DNA of 34,951 nucleotides from Opitutaceae bacterium. GTDB lineage: Bacteria; Verrucomicrobiota; Verrucomicrobiia; Opitutales; Opitutaceae. The notes beneath the pieces are model-generated. The model was not told where the DNA came from. It searched no databases and worked only from the letters and a program-made list of their open reading frames with translations. The stretch spans positions 1 to 34,951 of the forward strand of contig JACFMR010000034.1 in assembly GCA_019455245.1 (NCBI GenBank), read 5' to 3'. Below, one piece after another: positions 24,226 through 31,668 of the stretch (the stretch's first letter is position 1; every line of letters starts with the position of its first letter). Both the position numbers and the translations under genes were made by a program.

Positions 24226-25575
24226 ATGGCTTCTGCGGAAATGACACCCAATGAGACTCTTGATGAGGTGGTGTCATTCCCCACGTGGCGCAAGGTGTTG
24301 GCAGAGCAGGCATTGCCGGAAAAGGTCAGGCGTGATTTCCAGCGGGACATTGTCGGGTTGCTGACGGCATGCAAAGCGGCCCGGCGGCCTGTTTCCACGG
24401 GTTTTATCCGCTGGTATTTGGGGCGGCGGGGGTTGACCGAGGTTGAGCGGCAGTATGAACGCGAGGCGCTGAAATGGTTTTTCCAAGAGGCCAAGCGCAT
24501 CGGTGGGGTGACGCACCGCCATGGCGCTTTTGTGCCGCCGGCGGCTGATGTGGCCGCGCTGGAAGCTCAGCCGCGCCGCAACGCCGGGGTGCCGCCGCCG
24601 CAGGCCGCGAACGATCTGGGGCACACCGAATGGGAGCGGGCGTTGGTGGCCGCGATGCGACAGCGCGGATTTTTGTGGCGCACGGAACAGACCTACCGGG
24701 GCTGGGCCCGGCAGTTTGCCGATTTTGTGCAACCGCGCACCCCGATGATCGCGGACGGTGGCGATGTATCGGCTTTTTTGTCCAAGCTGGCGGTGGAGCG
24801 GCGCGCGAGTGTCTCCACCCAGAAACAGGCGTTGAACGCCCTGGCTTTTTTCATGCAAGAGGCGCTGCGGATCGATTTGGGGACAATGGAATTTGCCCAC
24901 GCGAGGCCGCGGCGGAAGATCCCGGTGGTGCTCAGCCGGGTGGAAATCTCCCGGCTGCTGGCGGCCCTGTCGCCGGGCTACCGGTTGATGGCGGAAATGA
25001 TGTATGGGGCCGGCTTGCGCCTGCTGGAATTGCTCCGCCTGCGGGTACACCATCTGGACTTGGAGCGCGGGCAGGTGCAGGTCTACGCGGGCAAAGGCGG
25101 CAAGGACCGGGTGACGGTGCTGCCGGAAACGCTGCGCCCGCGCTTGGAAACCCATCTGGCGAGATTGCGGGAGATTTTTGAGGAGGACAGGCGGAAAGGC
25201 GTGCCGGGGGTCTGGCTGCCGGAAGGATTGGCGCGCAAATATCAACGGGCGGGTGAGCAGTGGCAGTGGCAATGGCTGTGGCCCTCGCGCATGCTGATGC
25301 GTGATCCGGAAACCGGGGTCGAGCGGCGGCACCACATTCTCGACGGCACCTTTCAGAATGCGATCCGGGCCGCGGCGGCCAAGGCGGGTCTGGACAAACG
25401 GGTGACGCCGCATGTGCTGCGGCACTCGTTTGCGACGCACTTGCTGGAAGCCGGGACGGATATTCGCACCGTGCAGGAGCTGTTGGGGCATTCCAAGCTG
25501 GAGACGACGCAGATCTATACGCACGTGATGCAGAAGCCCGGCTTGGGCGTGCGTTCGCCGCTGGACCGCGTATAG
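24226..25575 (+). CDS. intI: Integron integrase (tyrosine recombinase) with N-terminal extension
   Basis: Predicted 449-aa site-specific recombinase that inserts and excises cassettes at attI/attC. The core-binding domain spans about 133-220 (FLWRTEQTYRGWARQF). The catalytic domain begins near 235, with R265 in GAGLRLLE, H396 and R399 in TPHVLRHSF, H422 in LLGHSK and the nucleophile Y431 in IYTHV. The IntI-specific insert is present at about 334-370 (GLARKYQRAGEQWQWQWLWP ... RRHH), which separates it from XerC/D. Typical IntI proteins are about 320-340 aa. The extra N-terminal 125 residues hold a helical block (DFQRDIVGLLTACKAA, FIRWYLGRRGL). All catalytic residues are kept, so it may be active. 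It reads away from the array. Its last codons are repeated after higA. Confidence 0.94.
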   Translation: MASAEMTPNETLDEVVSFPTWRKVLAEQALPEKVRRDFQRDIVGLLTACKAARRPVSTGFIRWYLGRRGLTEVERQYEREALKWFFQEAKRIGGVTHRHGAFVPPAADVAALEAQPRRNAGVPPPQAANDLGHTEWERALVAAMRQRGFLWRTEQTYRGWARQFADFVQPRTPMIADGGDVSAFLSKLAVERRASVSTQKQALNALAFFMQEALRIDLGTMEFAHARPRRKIPVVLSRVEISRLLAALSPGYRLMAEMMYGAGLRLLELLRLRVHHLDLERGQVQVYAGKGGKDRVTVLPETLRPRLETHLARLREIFEEDRRKGVPGVWLPEGLARKYQRAGEQWQWQWLWPSRMLMRDPETGVERRHHILDGTFQNAIRAAAAKAGLDKRVTPHVLRHSFATHLLEAGTDIRTVQELLGHSKLETTQIYTHVMQKPGLGVRSPLDRV

Positions 25576-25860
25576 CTGCGCCACGCGGTTCAGGGTGAGG
25601 GGAATCGGAAGACCCGCCTTCGTTCAACTTCCGCCGTCGCCAGGCTATGGCGTGACAAGACGGCGCGGCAAGCGGAGGGTGGAGGGCGGAACGCCGCCAG
25701 CCATTTCCAATCTGTGTGTATCTGTGTTCATCTGTGGTTTAACGGTATGAAACCGGCGGCGGCTCGGTGGGGACACCTCGCCCTACCGCACCAGGCGGCG
25801 GCGCGGACCAAGTTTACCCGCCGAAGGCGGCGCCAAAGGCGACCAGGGGTCCGGCCCTAC
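25555..25860. repeat. Imperfect direct repeat, copy 1 (intI 3' end and following DNA)
   Basis: The repeat begins inside the last intI codons (tcgccgctggaccgcgtata). It then includes a cacgcggttcagggtgaggg block, a tctgtgtgtatctgtgttca block and a REP-like gaccaagtttacccgccgaa...ggtccggccctac block. The same blocks recur in the same order at 26634-26918. It makes up most of the 460-bp non-coding gap before higB. Confidence 0.8.
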
Positions 25861-26035
25861 CAGATCGGACGGTGACTGTGCGCCTCGGCGTGAGGCCGAT
25901 GAAAACGAGAAAGAGAACGACCAAGAAGCGGCTTTTGTGCCGGCGGTGTGACCCGGGGTTGCGCTAATCACGCTATCCGTGCATAGTCTCGCTTGACGTG
26001 TGCATGGGCAGCGTGCATAGCCTCATTCTGAAATC

Positions 26036-26317
26036 GTGATCCAGTCATTTGCCAACAAGACAGCCCAATCGCTGTGGCTGGGGCGAAAGCCTCCAGAACT
26101 TCCTTCCACGATCCTCAAGACCGCCTTGCGAAAATTAACCCAACTTGAAGCCGCCTCCAACCTCGAAGAACTGCGTTTCCCGCCGGGCAACCGGCTTGAG
26201 GCCCTGAAGGGTGATCGCGCCGGGCGGCACAGTATTCGGATCAACGATCAGTTCAGAGTGTGTTTTCGTTGGGTCGGACAAAACGCACACGAGGTAGAAA
26301 TCACCGATTACCATTAA
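26036..26317 (+). CDS. higB: HigB-type toxin (RelE superfamily)
   Basis: Predicted 93-aa ribosome-dependent mRNA interferase. The pattern LRFPPGNRLEALKGDRAGRHSIRINDQFRVCFRW, in two blocks (about 44-78), followed by VEITDYH at the C-terminus, is the standard HigB/RelE host-inhibition family signature. I accept the GTG at 26036 as start; the length is then typical. The antitoxin gene follows after 4 bp, so the two are co-transcribed in the toxin-first order typical of higBA. The pair lies between duplicated intI 3' sequences. Confidence 0.92.
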   Translation: MIQSFANKTAQSLWLGRKPPELPSTILKTALRKLTQLEAASNLEELRFPPGNRLEALKGDRAGRHSIRINDQFRVCFRWVGQNAHEVEITDYH

Positions 26318-26321
26318 AACC

Positions 26322-26618
26322 ATGAAAAAGCATATCAACGTCCATCCCGGGGAACTCCTTCGTGAGGAGTTTTTGAGCCCGCTGGGTATCACGCCTTACC
26401 GGCTCGCCAAGGACACCAAGCTGCCGCACCAACGGGTCAACGAAATCGTCAATGAGCGCCGCGGCATCACGGCCGAAACCGATCTGCATCTTTGCACCTA
26501 TTTCGGCCAGGAGCCCGGCTACTGGCTGCGGGTGCAACTCGCCTACGATCTCCGCGAGGCCATGAATACCGTCGGAAAGAAAATCAAAGCGGCGGTGCAA
26601 CCCTTGCAGGCGGCGTGA
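26322..26618 (+). CDS. higA: HigA-type antitoxin (XRE family)
   Basis: Predicted 98-aa DNA-binding antitoxin. It opens with the family pattern HPGELLREEFLSPLGITPYRLA (8-29), then the helix-turn-helix LPHQRVNEIVNERRGIT and a WLRVQLAYDLREA dimer helix. It would neutralise HigB and repress the operon. The start ATG lies 4 bp after the higB stop. Confidence 0.94.
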   Translation: MKKHINVHPGELLREEFLSPLGITPYRLAKDTKLPHQRVNEIVNERRGITAETDLHLCTYFGQEPGYWLRVQLAYDLREAMNTVGKKIKAAVQPLQAA

Positions 26619-26633
26619 GATGGGGCCGTGCGG

Positions 26634-26918
26634 TCGCCGCTGGACCGCGTATAGCTGCGCCACGCGGTTCAGGGTGAGGGGGATCGGAGGACCCGCCTTC
26701 ATTCAACTACGGCGCGGCAAGCGGAGGACCCGCCTTCGTTCAACTACGGCGCGGCAAGCGTAGGGCGGCTTGGTCGGGGCCGCTTCACGAGGCCAGCCAT
26801 TTTCAATCTGTGTGTATCTGTGTTCATCTGTGGTTCAACGGGATGGAACCCGGAAAGGCGCGGACCAAGTTTACCCGCCGAAGGCGGCGCCAAAGGCGAC
26901 CAGGGGTCCGGCCCTACG
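26634..26918. repeat. Imperfect direct repeat, copy 2, after higA
   Basis: Second copy of the block series at 25555-25860, including a detached piece of the intI 3' end (tcgccgctggaccgcgtata). It has small indels and an extra tandem piece, gacccgccttcrttcaacta, around 26690-26745. The remaining DNA to 27011 holds further REP-like units ending in cggccctac. No gene is seen in this 393-bp gap. Confidence 0.78.
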
Positions 26919-27011
26919 AAGAAGAGGCGCGCACCAAGGTGCGGCCCTACGCTGGTGCAGGTTCCCGACCAACGGCCGGGCCTACAGGGCAACCGGCCCA
27001 CCTGAGGCGGT

Positions 27012-28118
27012 TCACCCGCGGCTGAAGAGCACGGCGGACAACTGGTCCTCGAAGCTCTTGTGGCTGTGCACGGCGGCGAGGAAGTTTTCCTTGGAGAGCG
27101 AATAGACCGTGACCGGTTCGCGCGCGGTGACGGTGGCGTTGCGGGGCTGGTCCTTGAGCAGCGCGACTTCGCCGAAGAAATCGCCCTCGCCGAGCTTGGC
27201 CACCGCGCGGGTGCCGGTGGCGGTCTCGACGATGATGTCGGTGCTGCCGCTGGCGATGACGTAGAATTTGTCGCCGTCCTCGCCCACGCGGATGATTTCC
27301 TCGCCCGCGGCGAAGCGTTCCTCGGACATCTTCTGCGCGATGTCGGTGAGGTCGGAGGGGCTCATCTCCTTGAAAACGGCGCATTTTTTCAGGATGGCAC
27401 AGATGACCATCGTTTCCTTGATGCGCACGTCGGAGACGATGTGGCCGTCAACCATGTTCACGATGCGGTCGGCCACGTTGATGATGCGGGCGTCGTGGGT
27501 GACGATCATCACGGTGGTGCCGTGGTTGTTGGCGAGATCGCGTAGCAGCGCGACGACGTTGGCGCCGGAATCCTTGTCGAGTGCGGCGGTGGGTTCGTCG
27601 GCGAGGATGAGCTTGGGCTTGTTGACGAGGGCGCGGGCGATGGCGACGCGCTGGCGCTGGCCGCCGGAGAGGTTGCGTGGCTTGTAGGTCACGCGGTCGG
27701 CGAGGCCGACGGAGCCGAGCATGGTGTCGGCGATCCGGTCGTGGTCACGCTGCGGGGCGGCGGTGAGCTCGATGGCCATGCGGACGTTCTGCCGGGCGGT
27801 GAGGCCGTCGAGCAGGTTGTGCGCCTGGAAAATGAAGCCGAGGTTGCGCCGCATCTCCACCTGCTGGGCGGGGTTGAGGCCGGCGAGTTCGGTGCCCCAG
27901 AGCCGGATGCTGCCCTCCTGCACGGCGCGCAGCGCGCCGATGAGCGTGAGGAGGGTGGTTTTGCCGGAGCCGGACGGGCCGGTCATGATGACGATCTCGC
28001 CGCGGTGCACGACCAGCCGGTTGTCGTAGAGCGCCTGTTTGCGGGCGTCGCCCTTGCCGAAGTGGTGGTTGAGGCCGTTGATTTCGATCGCGACTTCGCG
28101 GGTGGGAGGAAGGCTCAT
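27012..28118 (-). CDS. DevA/MacB-type ABC ATPase fused to a cyclic-nucleotide-binding domain
   Basis: Predicted 368-aa cytoplasmic ATPase. The ABC domain (1-235) has Walker A GPSGSGKT (47-54), signature LSGGQ (150-154), Walker B ILADEP (171-176) and the switch histidine in VTHD (206-209). The 130-residue extension is a cyclic-nucleotide-binding fold (about 245-360), with the phosphate-binding-cassette pattern GDFFGEVALLKDQPRNATV (312-330). Typical DevA/LolD ATPases end after about 235 residues, so the fusion is unusual and suggests allosteric control of export. The ATG at 28118 matches the family N-terminus; the longer frame runs into a repeat. Two permeases, a membrane-fusion protein and an outer-membrane factor are encoded upstream in the same direction. 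Confidence 0.9.
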   Translation of the reverse strand: MSLPPTREVAIEINGLNHHFGKGDARKQALYDNRLVVHRGEIVIMTGPSGSGKTTLLTLIGALRAVQEGSIRLWGTELAGLNPAQQVEMRRNLGFIFQAHNLLDGLTARQNVRMAIELTAAPQRDHDRIADTMLGSVGLADRVTYKPRNLSGGQRQRVAIARALVNKPKLILADEPTAALDKDSGANVVALLRDLANNHGTTVMIVTHDARIINVADRIVNMVDGHIVSDVRIKETMVICAILKKCAVFKEMSPSDLTDIAQKMSEERFAAGEEIIRVGEDGDKFYVIASGSTDIIVETATGTRAVAKLGEGDFFGEVALLKDQPRNATVTAREPVTVYSLSKENFLAAVHSHKSFEDQLSAVLFSRG

Positions 28119-28148
28119 GACGGGGAAAGATTCAGGGTTGGGGAGAGG

Positions 28149-28395
28149 AACCACGAAATACACGAAGCACACGAAAAATCACGGAGGGGTGATCTGTGGC
28201 AGTGAAGGGATAGATTATATTGAGAGTTACGCATTGAAGAGACGCCGCGCTGGTAGGGCGGGACCGCTGGGCCCGCCGAAACACTCGCGGCGCGCCCGGC
28301 GGTCGCGCCCTACCTTTACGCCTCGGATCGTCTCTTCTCATTGTAATCATCTATAATGTTTTATCCCTTTCGTGTTTTTCGTGTGTTTCGTGGTT
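28149..28395. repeat. Inverted CACGAAA repeats enclosing palindromic element
   Basis: The left arm aaccacgaaatacacgaagc (from 28149) and the right arm, ending in cgtgtgtttcgtggtt (28368-28395), are imperfect inverted copies of a CACGAAA-rich repeat. They surround the third palindromic element, giving a nested repeat of about 250 bp between two genes of the export operon. Confidence 0.65.
28211..28357. repeat. Dispersed palindromic intergenic element, copy 3
   Basis: It is the most complete palindrome of the three. The left end ATTATATTGAGAGTTAC...ATTGAAGAGACG pairs imperfectly with the right end (GTCTCTTCTCATTGTAATCATCTATAAT). The centre carries ggtagggcgggaccgctggg and the shared core cgcgcccggcggtcgcgc. 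Confidence 0.75.
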
Positions 28396-28412
28396 AAACG
28401 GATCGAAGATTC

Positions 28413-29552
28413 CTAGAACAGATCGGCGGGGTCGGTTTGGTGGACCTTGCGGATGGCGAGGCGGCCGGCGAGGAGGCACATGCCGCTGGTGAGGATGAAA
28501 ATGAGGAGCAGCCGGCCGGGCGTGAGGAACATCTGGATCTGCGTGGCACTTTCCAGCAGATGGTAGAGGAGCCCGCCGAGCACGGCGCCGGGCAGGTAGC
28601 CGATCACCGCCATGAGCAGCGCCTCGTGCATGACGATGCCGGAGATGAAGCCGGGCGAGTGGCCCATGGCCTTGAGGGTGGCGAACTGCGGTAGGTTGTC
28701 GTTCACCTCGTTGAACAGGATCTGGTAGCAGATGATGACGCCGATCGCGAAACCGACGAGCAGGCCGATGCCGAAGACGACGCCGGCGGGGCTGTTCTTC
28801 GTAGTGTAGTTGATTTCGCGCCGGTGGATTTCCGCCGGCGTGAGCAGCAGCGCGGTGGGCGGCAGGTGGGCTTGCAGCGCGGCGCGCACCGTTTCGACGT
28901 CGGCGCCGGGTTCCACGCGGATGAGGCCGAGGTCCACGATCTCGCGGCGCTGCCCGTGGATCTGGAAAAAGTTGTCCGCGCCGGTCAGCACGTGGCCCTC
29001 GTAGGCGAAGTTGGGGCCGAGCTCGAACAGGCCGACGACCTCGACGCCCATGGCGCCGAGGGAGGTGACGGTGCCGACCGAAATCTCGCCGAGTTCATAA
29101 CGCGAGAGCCGGTCGTAGAGCACGGTGCCGGGCAGTTGCAGCGCGGCGCGGTGGGCGCGCACGGCGGCGGTGGCGAACATCGGGTCGGCCGGATCGACGC
29201 CGAGGATGAAGACGCGGTTGCGCGAGCCGTCCTGCGGGTTCCACCAGTAATCGGCGCCGGTGTAGAGCGGCACCGCCGCGGCCACGCCGGCGGCGTCGCG
29301 GGCGCGATAAATCCACTCGAGGGGAAACTCCTCGCCGGTCTTGAGGTGGTTTTTCTCGACGTGGGAGAGAATGAGGTCGCAGTCAAAATGCGGCGGCAGG
29401 TTGGCCGCGCTGTCGTTGGAGCCGTTGAAGAAACCGAGCTCCATGAACATGATGACCACGGAAAACGCGACCGCCAGGCCGGAAAGGATGAACCGCGACG
29501 GCTTGTCGATCAGCATGCGCCAGGCAACGGGCAGGGGGGCGAGGAAGCGCAT
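28413..29552 (-). CDS. DevC/MacB-type ABC permease (first)
   Basis: Predicted 379-aa permease of the FtsX/MacB type. A transmembrane helix lies near 20-42, then a periplasmic domain of about 200 residues (ADYWWNPQDGSRNRVFILGVDP in the middle). Three more helices follow (about 262-285, 310-335, 345-372). The loop FNEVNDNLPQFATLKAMGHS is the coupling segment typical of DevC. It ends in HQTDPADLF, nearly the same tail as the second permease (KRADPADLF). The start is 2 bp after the upstream gene's stop. The two unequal permeases probably form a heterodimer with the fused ATPase. Confidence 0.88.
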   Translation of the reverse strand: MRFLAPLPVAWRMLIDKPSRFILSGLAVAFSVVIMFMELGFFNGSNDSAANLPPHFDCDLILSHVEKNHLKTGEEFPLEWIYRARDAAGVAAAVPLYTGADYWWNPQDGSRNRVFILGVDPADPMFATAAVRAHRAALQLPGTVLYDRLSRYELGEISVGTVTSLGAMGVEVVGLFELGPNFAYEGHVLTGADNFFQIHGQRREIVDLGLIRVEPGADVETVRAALQAHLPPTALLLTPAEIHRREINYTTKNSPAGVVFGIGLLVGFAIGVIICYQILFNEVNDNLPQFATLKAMGHSPGFISGIVMHEALLMAVIGYLPGAVLGGLLYHLLESATQIQMFLTPGRLLLIFILTSGMCLLAGRLAIRKVHQTDPADLF

Positions 29553-29554
29553 GG

Positions 29555-30685
29555 TCAGAAGAGGTCGGCCGGGTCGGCCCGCTTGATTTTGCCGAGGGCG
29601 AAGAACGCCGCCACCGCGCACATGCCGAGGGAGAGCCCGAAGACGAAGACCGCGCGCTGCCAGTCCATGAACACCGGGAACGAGGAGAGCTGGCGCAGGA
29701 TTTTGTAGAGCCCCATCGAGAGCACCAGCGCCGGGAAATAGCCGAGCAGCGAAAAGATCAGGCCCTGCTTGATGCCGACGCCGTAGATGAAGCGCTCGGT
29801 GTAGCCCATGGCCTTGAGCGTGGCGAATTCCTTGAGACGGTTGGTGATCTCGCTGGCGAGGATCTGGTAGAGAATCACGGCGCCGACGATGAAGGCCACG
29901 AGCATGCCGACCTGGAACATGATGCCGACGGGCTTCACGTTCACGAAGTAGTTTTCCTCGCGCTCAATCAGGTTCGGTTTGGTGAGCACGAGCACGTCGT
30001 CGGGCAGGGTGGCGCGCATGGCGGCGGCGACGGCCGCGGGGTCGGCGCCGGGCGCCAGTTGCACGAGGCCGAATTGCACGCGTTGCAGCCGCGGGATGCG
30101 GTAGAGGCGCAGAAAGGTGTCCTGGCTCACGATCACGCTGCCGTCGGCGAGCAGGCCCATGCCGAGCGCGTAATCGCCCGCGATGGTGAGTTCCTGGCCG
30201 TTGACGAACGCGGTGCCGCCGATCTCGCGGGGGCCGTAGCTGGGGCGCGAGAGCCGGTCGACCAGCATGGTCTGCCGGGTCTGCAAGCGCTCCGCGGCGG
30301 CGTTAAGCGCATCGTTGCGGAAATACGGTTCACCGGGCACGAGACCGAACACGAAGGTGCTGGCCGAGCCGCCGCGGTCCGGCGTGCTCCAGCGGCCGCC
30401 CTCCAGCAGCAGGCCGTGCACGCCGGCCACGCCGGGCACGTTGCGCGCCTGCAGGATGCGGTAGATGTCGATCGACTCGCTGCGCGTGAGCATCAGGTAG
30501 CCCTTTGAGACGATCATCAGGTCGAAACGCAGCTCGCGGTAGGGCAGCGAGGCGTTGAGCTTGGCCGCGCCGAGGAACCCCGCCTGCATGAAGATCAGCA
30601 GCACCGCGAAGCAGATGCCGCCGACCGCGGTCGCGCTGCGCTTCCGGTTTTGGATGGTGTTCAACCATGCCAGGGGAGTCCGCAT
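29555..30685 (-). CDS. DevC/MacB-type ABC permease (second)
   Basis: Predicted 376-aa permease of the same architecture as its neighbour: an N-terminal helix (about 18-42), a large periplasmic domain and three C-terminal helices. The DevC coupling segment EITNRLKEFATLKAMGYTE is clear. Sequence identity to the other permease is low outside the coupling loop and the DPADLF tail, so this is an old duplication or a true heterodimer. It lies 31 bp after the membrane-fusion gene. Confidence 0.88.
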   Translation of the reverse strand: MRTPLAWLNTIQNRKRSATAVGGICFAVLLIFMQAGFLGAAKLNASLPYRELRFDLMIVSKGYLMLTRSESIDIYRILQARNVPGVAGVHGLLLEGGRWSTPDRGGSASTFVFGLVPGEPYFRNDALNAAAERLQTRQTMLVDRLSRPSYGPREIGGTAFVNGQELTIAGDYALGMGLLADGSVIVSQDTFLRLYRIPRLQRVQFGLVQLAPGADPAAVAAAMRATLPDDVLVLTKPNLIEREENYFVNVKPVGIMFQVGMLVAFIVGAVILYQILASEITNRLKEFATLKAMGYTERFIYGVGIKQGLIFSLLGYFPALVLSMGLYKILRQLSSFPVFMDWQRAVFVFGLSLGMCAVAAFFALGKIKRADPADLF

Positions 30686-30716
30686 TGGAGAAGAAAACGA
30701 AACGGCCGCGGTGCGC

Positions 30717-31640
30717 TCAGATGTCGATGGTCACATCGACCTGCAAAAACACGAGCCGGTCGAGCGGTTCGACCTGGTCCATGCGGATGGTGACCTCGAC
30801 CACGCGGGCCTGCGTGCTGGTGTTGGGGTCCATGCTCTCGATGGTGTTGCGAAACGCGATGGGGCTGACGCCCGTGACGACGCCGGACATTTTCGCGGGC
30901 AGAGCGGCGGCGGAGACCACGGCCTTCTGGCCGGGTTGCACCTTGAGCACCTCGGATTCGTAGACCTCGGCCACGACATTCATCCCGGCGGTGTCGCCGA
31001 GCTTGAACAGCTCGATGCGGCCGTTGATCTGCATGCCGACGCGGCCGCGGATCTTGAGCACCTTGGCGGCAATCGGCGCGCGCACCTCGGCGGCGGCCAG
31101 CGCGGCCTGCGCGGTATCACGCGCGAGTTCGGCCGCCCGGATGCGCTGCGTCGCGGCGGCTTCCGCCGCGGCGAGATTCTGGCGGGCCTGCACGGCGCCG
31201 ATCTCGGCCTGTTTCCGGCCGAGGGTGCGGGCCTCGATTTGGTCGGGGGAGATGAATTCGCTGTCGCCCGCGGCGAGGATGCGTTCGTGCCGGTTGACCG
31301 CGTATTGCCGTTCGAGTTCGGCGGTTTCGAGGCGGGTCCGGGCGATCTCCACATCACGCGCGGCGCTGCGGCGGGTCTCGGTGAGATCGGCCTCGGCCTG
31401 TTGCAACTGCTGGCGGGCGCCCGCGGCGGAGGAGAGCGTGGCGAGCGATTGTCCGGCCTCGACCCAGTCGCCTTCGTTGACATGGATGGCCCGGACGGTG
31501 TCGCCGACGGTGCCGGGGATGTCGATGATGCCGGAGCGGGGCAGCACCCGGCCCAGCGCCGACACGGTGGCGGCGCCAACGGCGGTCGGAAGGACCAGGG
31601 CGGCGAGCAGGACGAGGAGGGCGAGCGGTTTGGTTTTCAT
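30717..31640 (-). CDS. DevB/HlyD-type membrane-fusion protein
   Basis: Predicted 307-aa periplasmic adaptor. A signal sequence or anchor covers about 1-24 (KPLALLVLLAALVLPTAVGA). A biotinyl-lipoyl half follows (IPGTVGDTVRAIHVNEGDWVEAGQSLATL, in two pieces), then a long Ala/Glu/Arg coiled-coil hairpin (about 75-185). The second lipoyl half is VRAPIAAKVLKIRGRVGMQI-like, and a beta-barrel domain follows. It would bridge the inner-membrane permeases and the TolC-like protein encoded just upstream. Confidence 0.9.
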   Translation of the reverse strand: MKTKPLALLVLLAALVLPTAVGAATVSALGRVLPRSGIIDIPGTVGDTVRAIHVNEGDWVEAGQSLATLSSAAGARQQLQQAEADLTETRRSAARDVEIARTRLETAELERQYAVNRHERILAAGDSEFISPDQIEARTLGRKQAEIGAVQARQNLAAAEAAATQRIRAAELARDTAQAALAAAEVRAPIAAKVLKIRGRVGMQINGRIELFKLGDTAGMNVVAEVYESEVLKVQPGQKAVVSAAALPAKMSGVVTGVSPIAFRNTIESMDPNTSTQARVVEVTIRMDQVEPLDRLVFLQVDVTIDI

Positions 31641-31668
31641 CGGGCGGAGGTGATTGGGCGGGCGGGGT

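Larger units (their letters stand above)
20503..25575. mobile_element. Chromosomal integron: intI, attI and six gene cassettes
   Basis: The integrase gene reads right. The cassettes lie to its left and read left, away from attI, the standard layout. From attI the order is: A (23723-24045), B (23191-23722), C (22643-23190), D (22111-22642), E (21002-22110) and F (20509-21001). Boundaries are set at the G/TT crossover of each R' core. The genes are AT-richer than the host DNA. Most start 12-17 nt after the crossover, with almost no leader. Confidence 0.88.
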
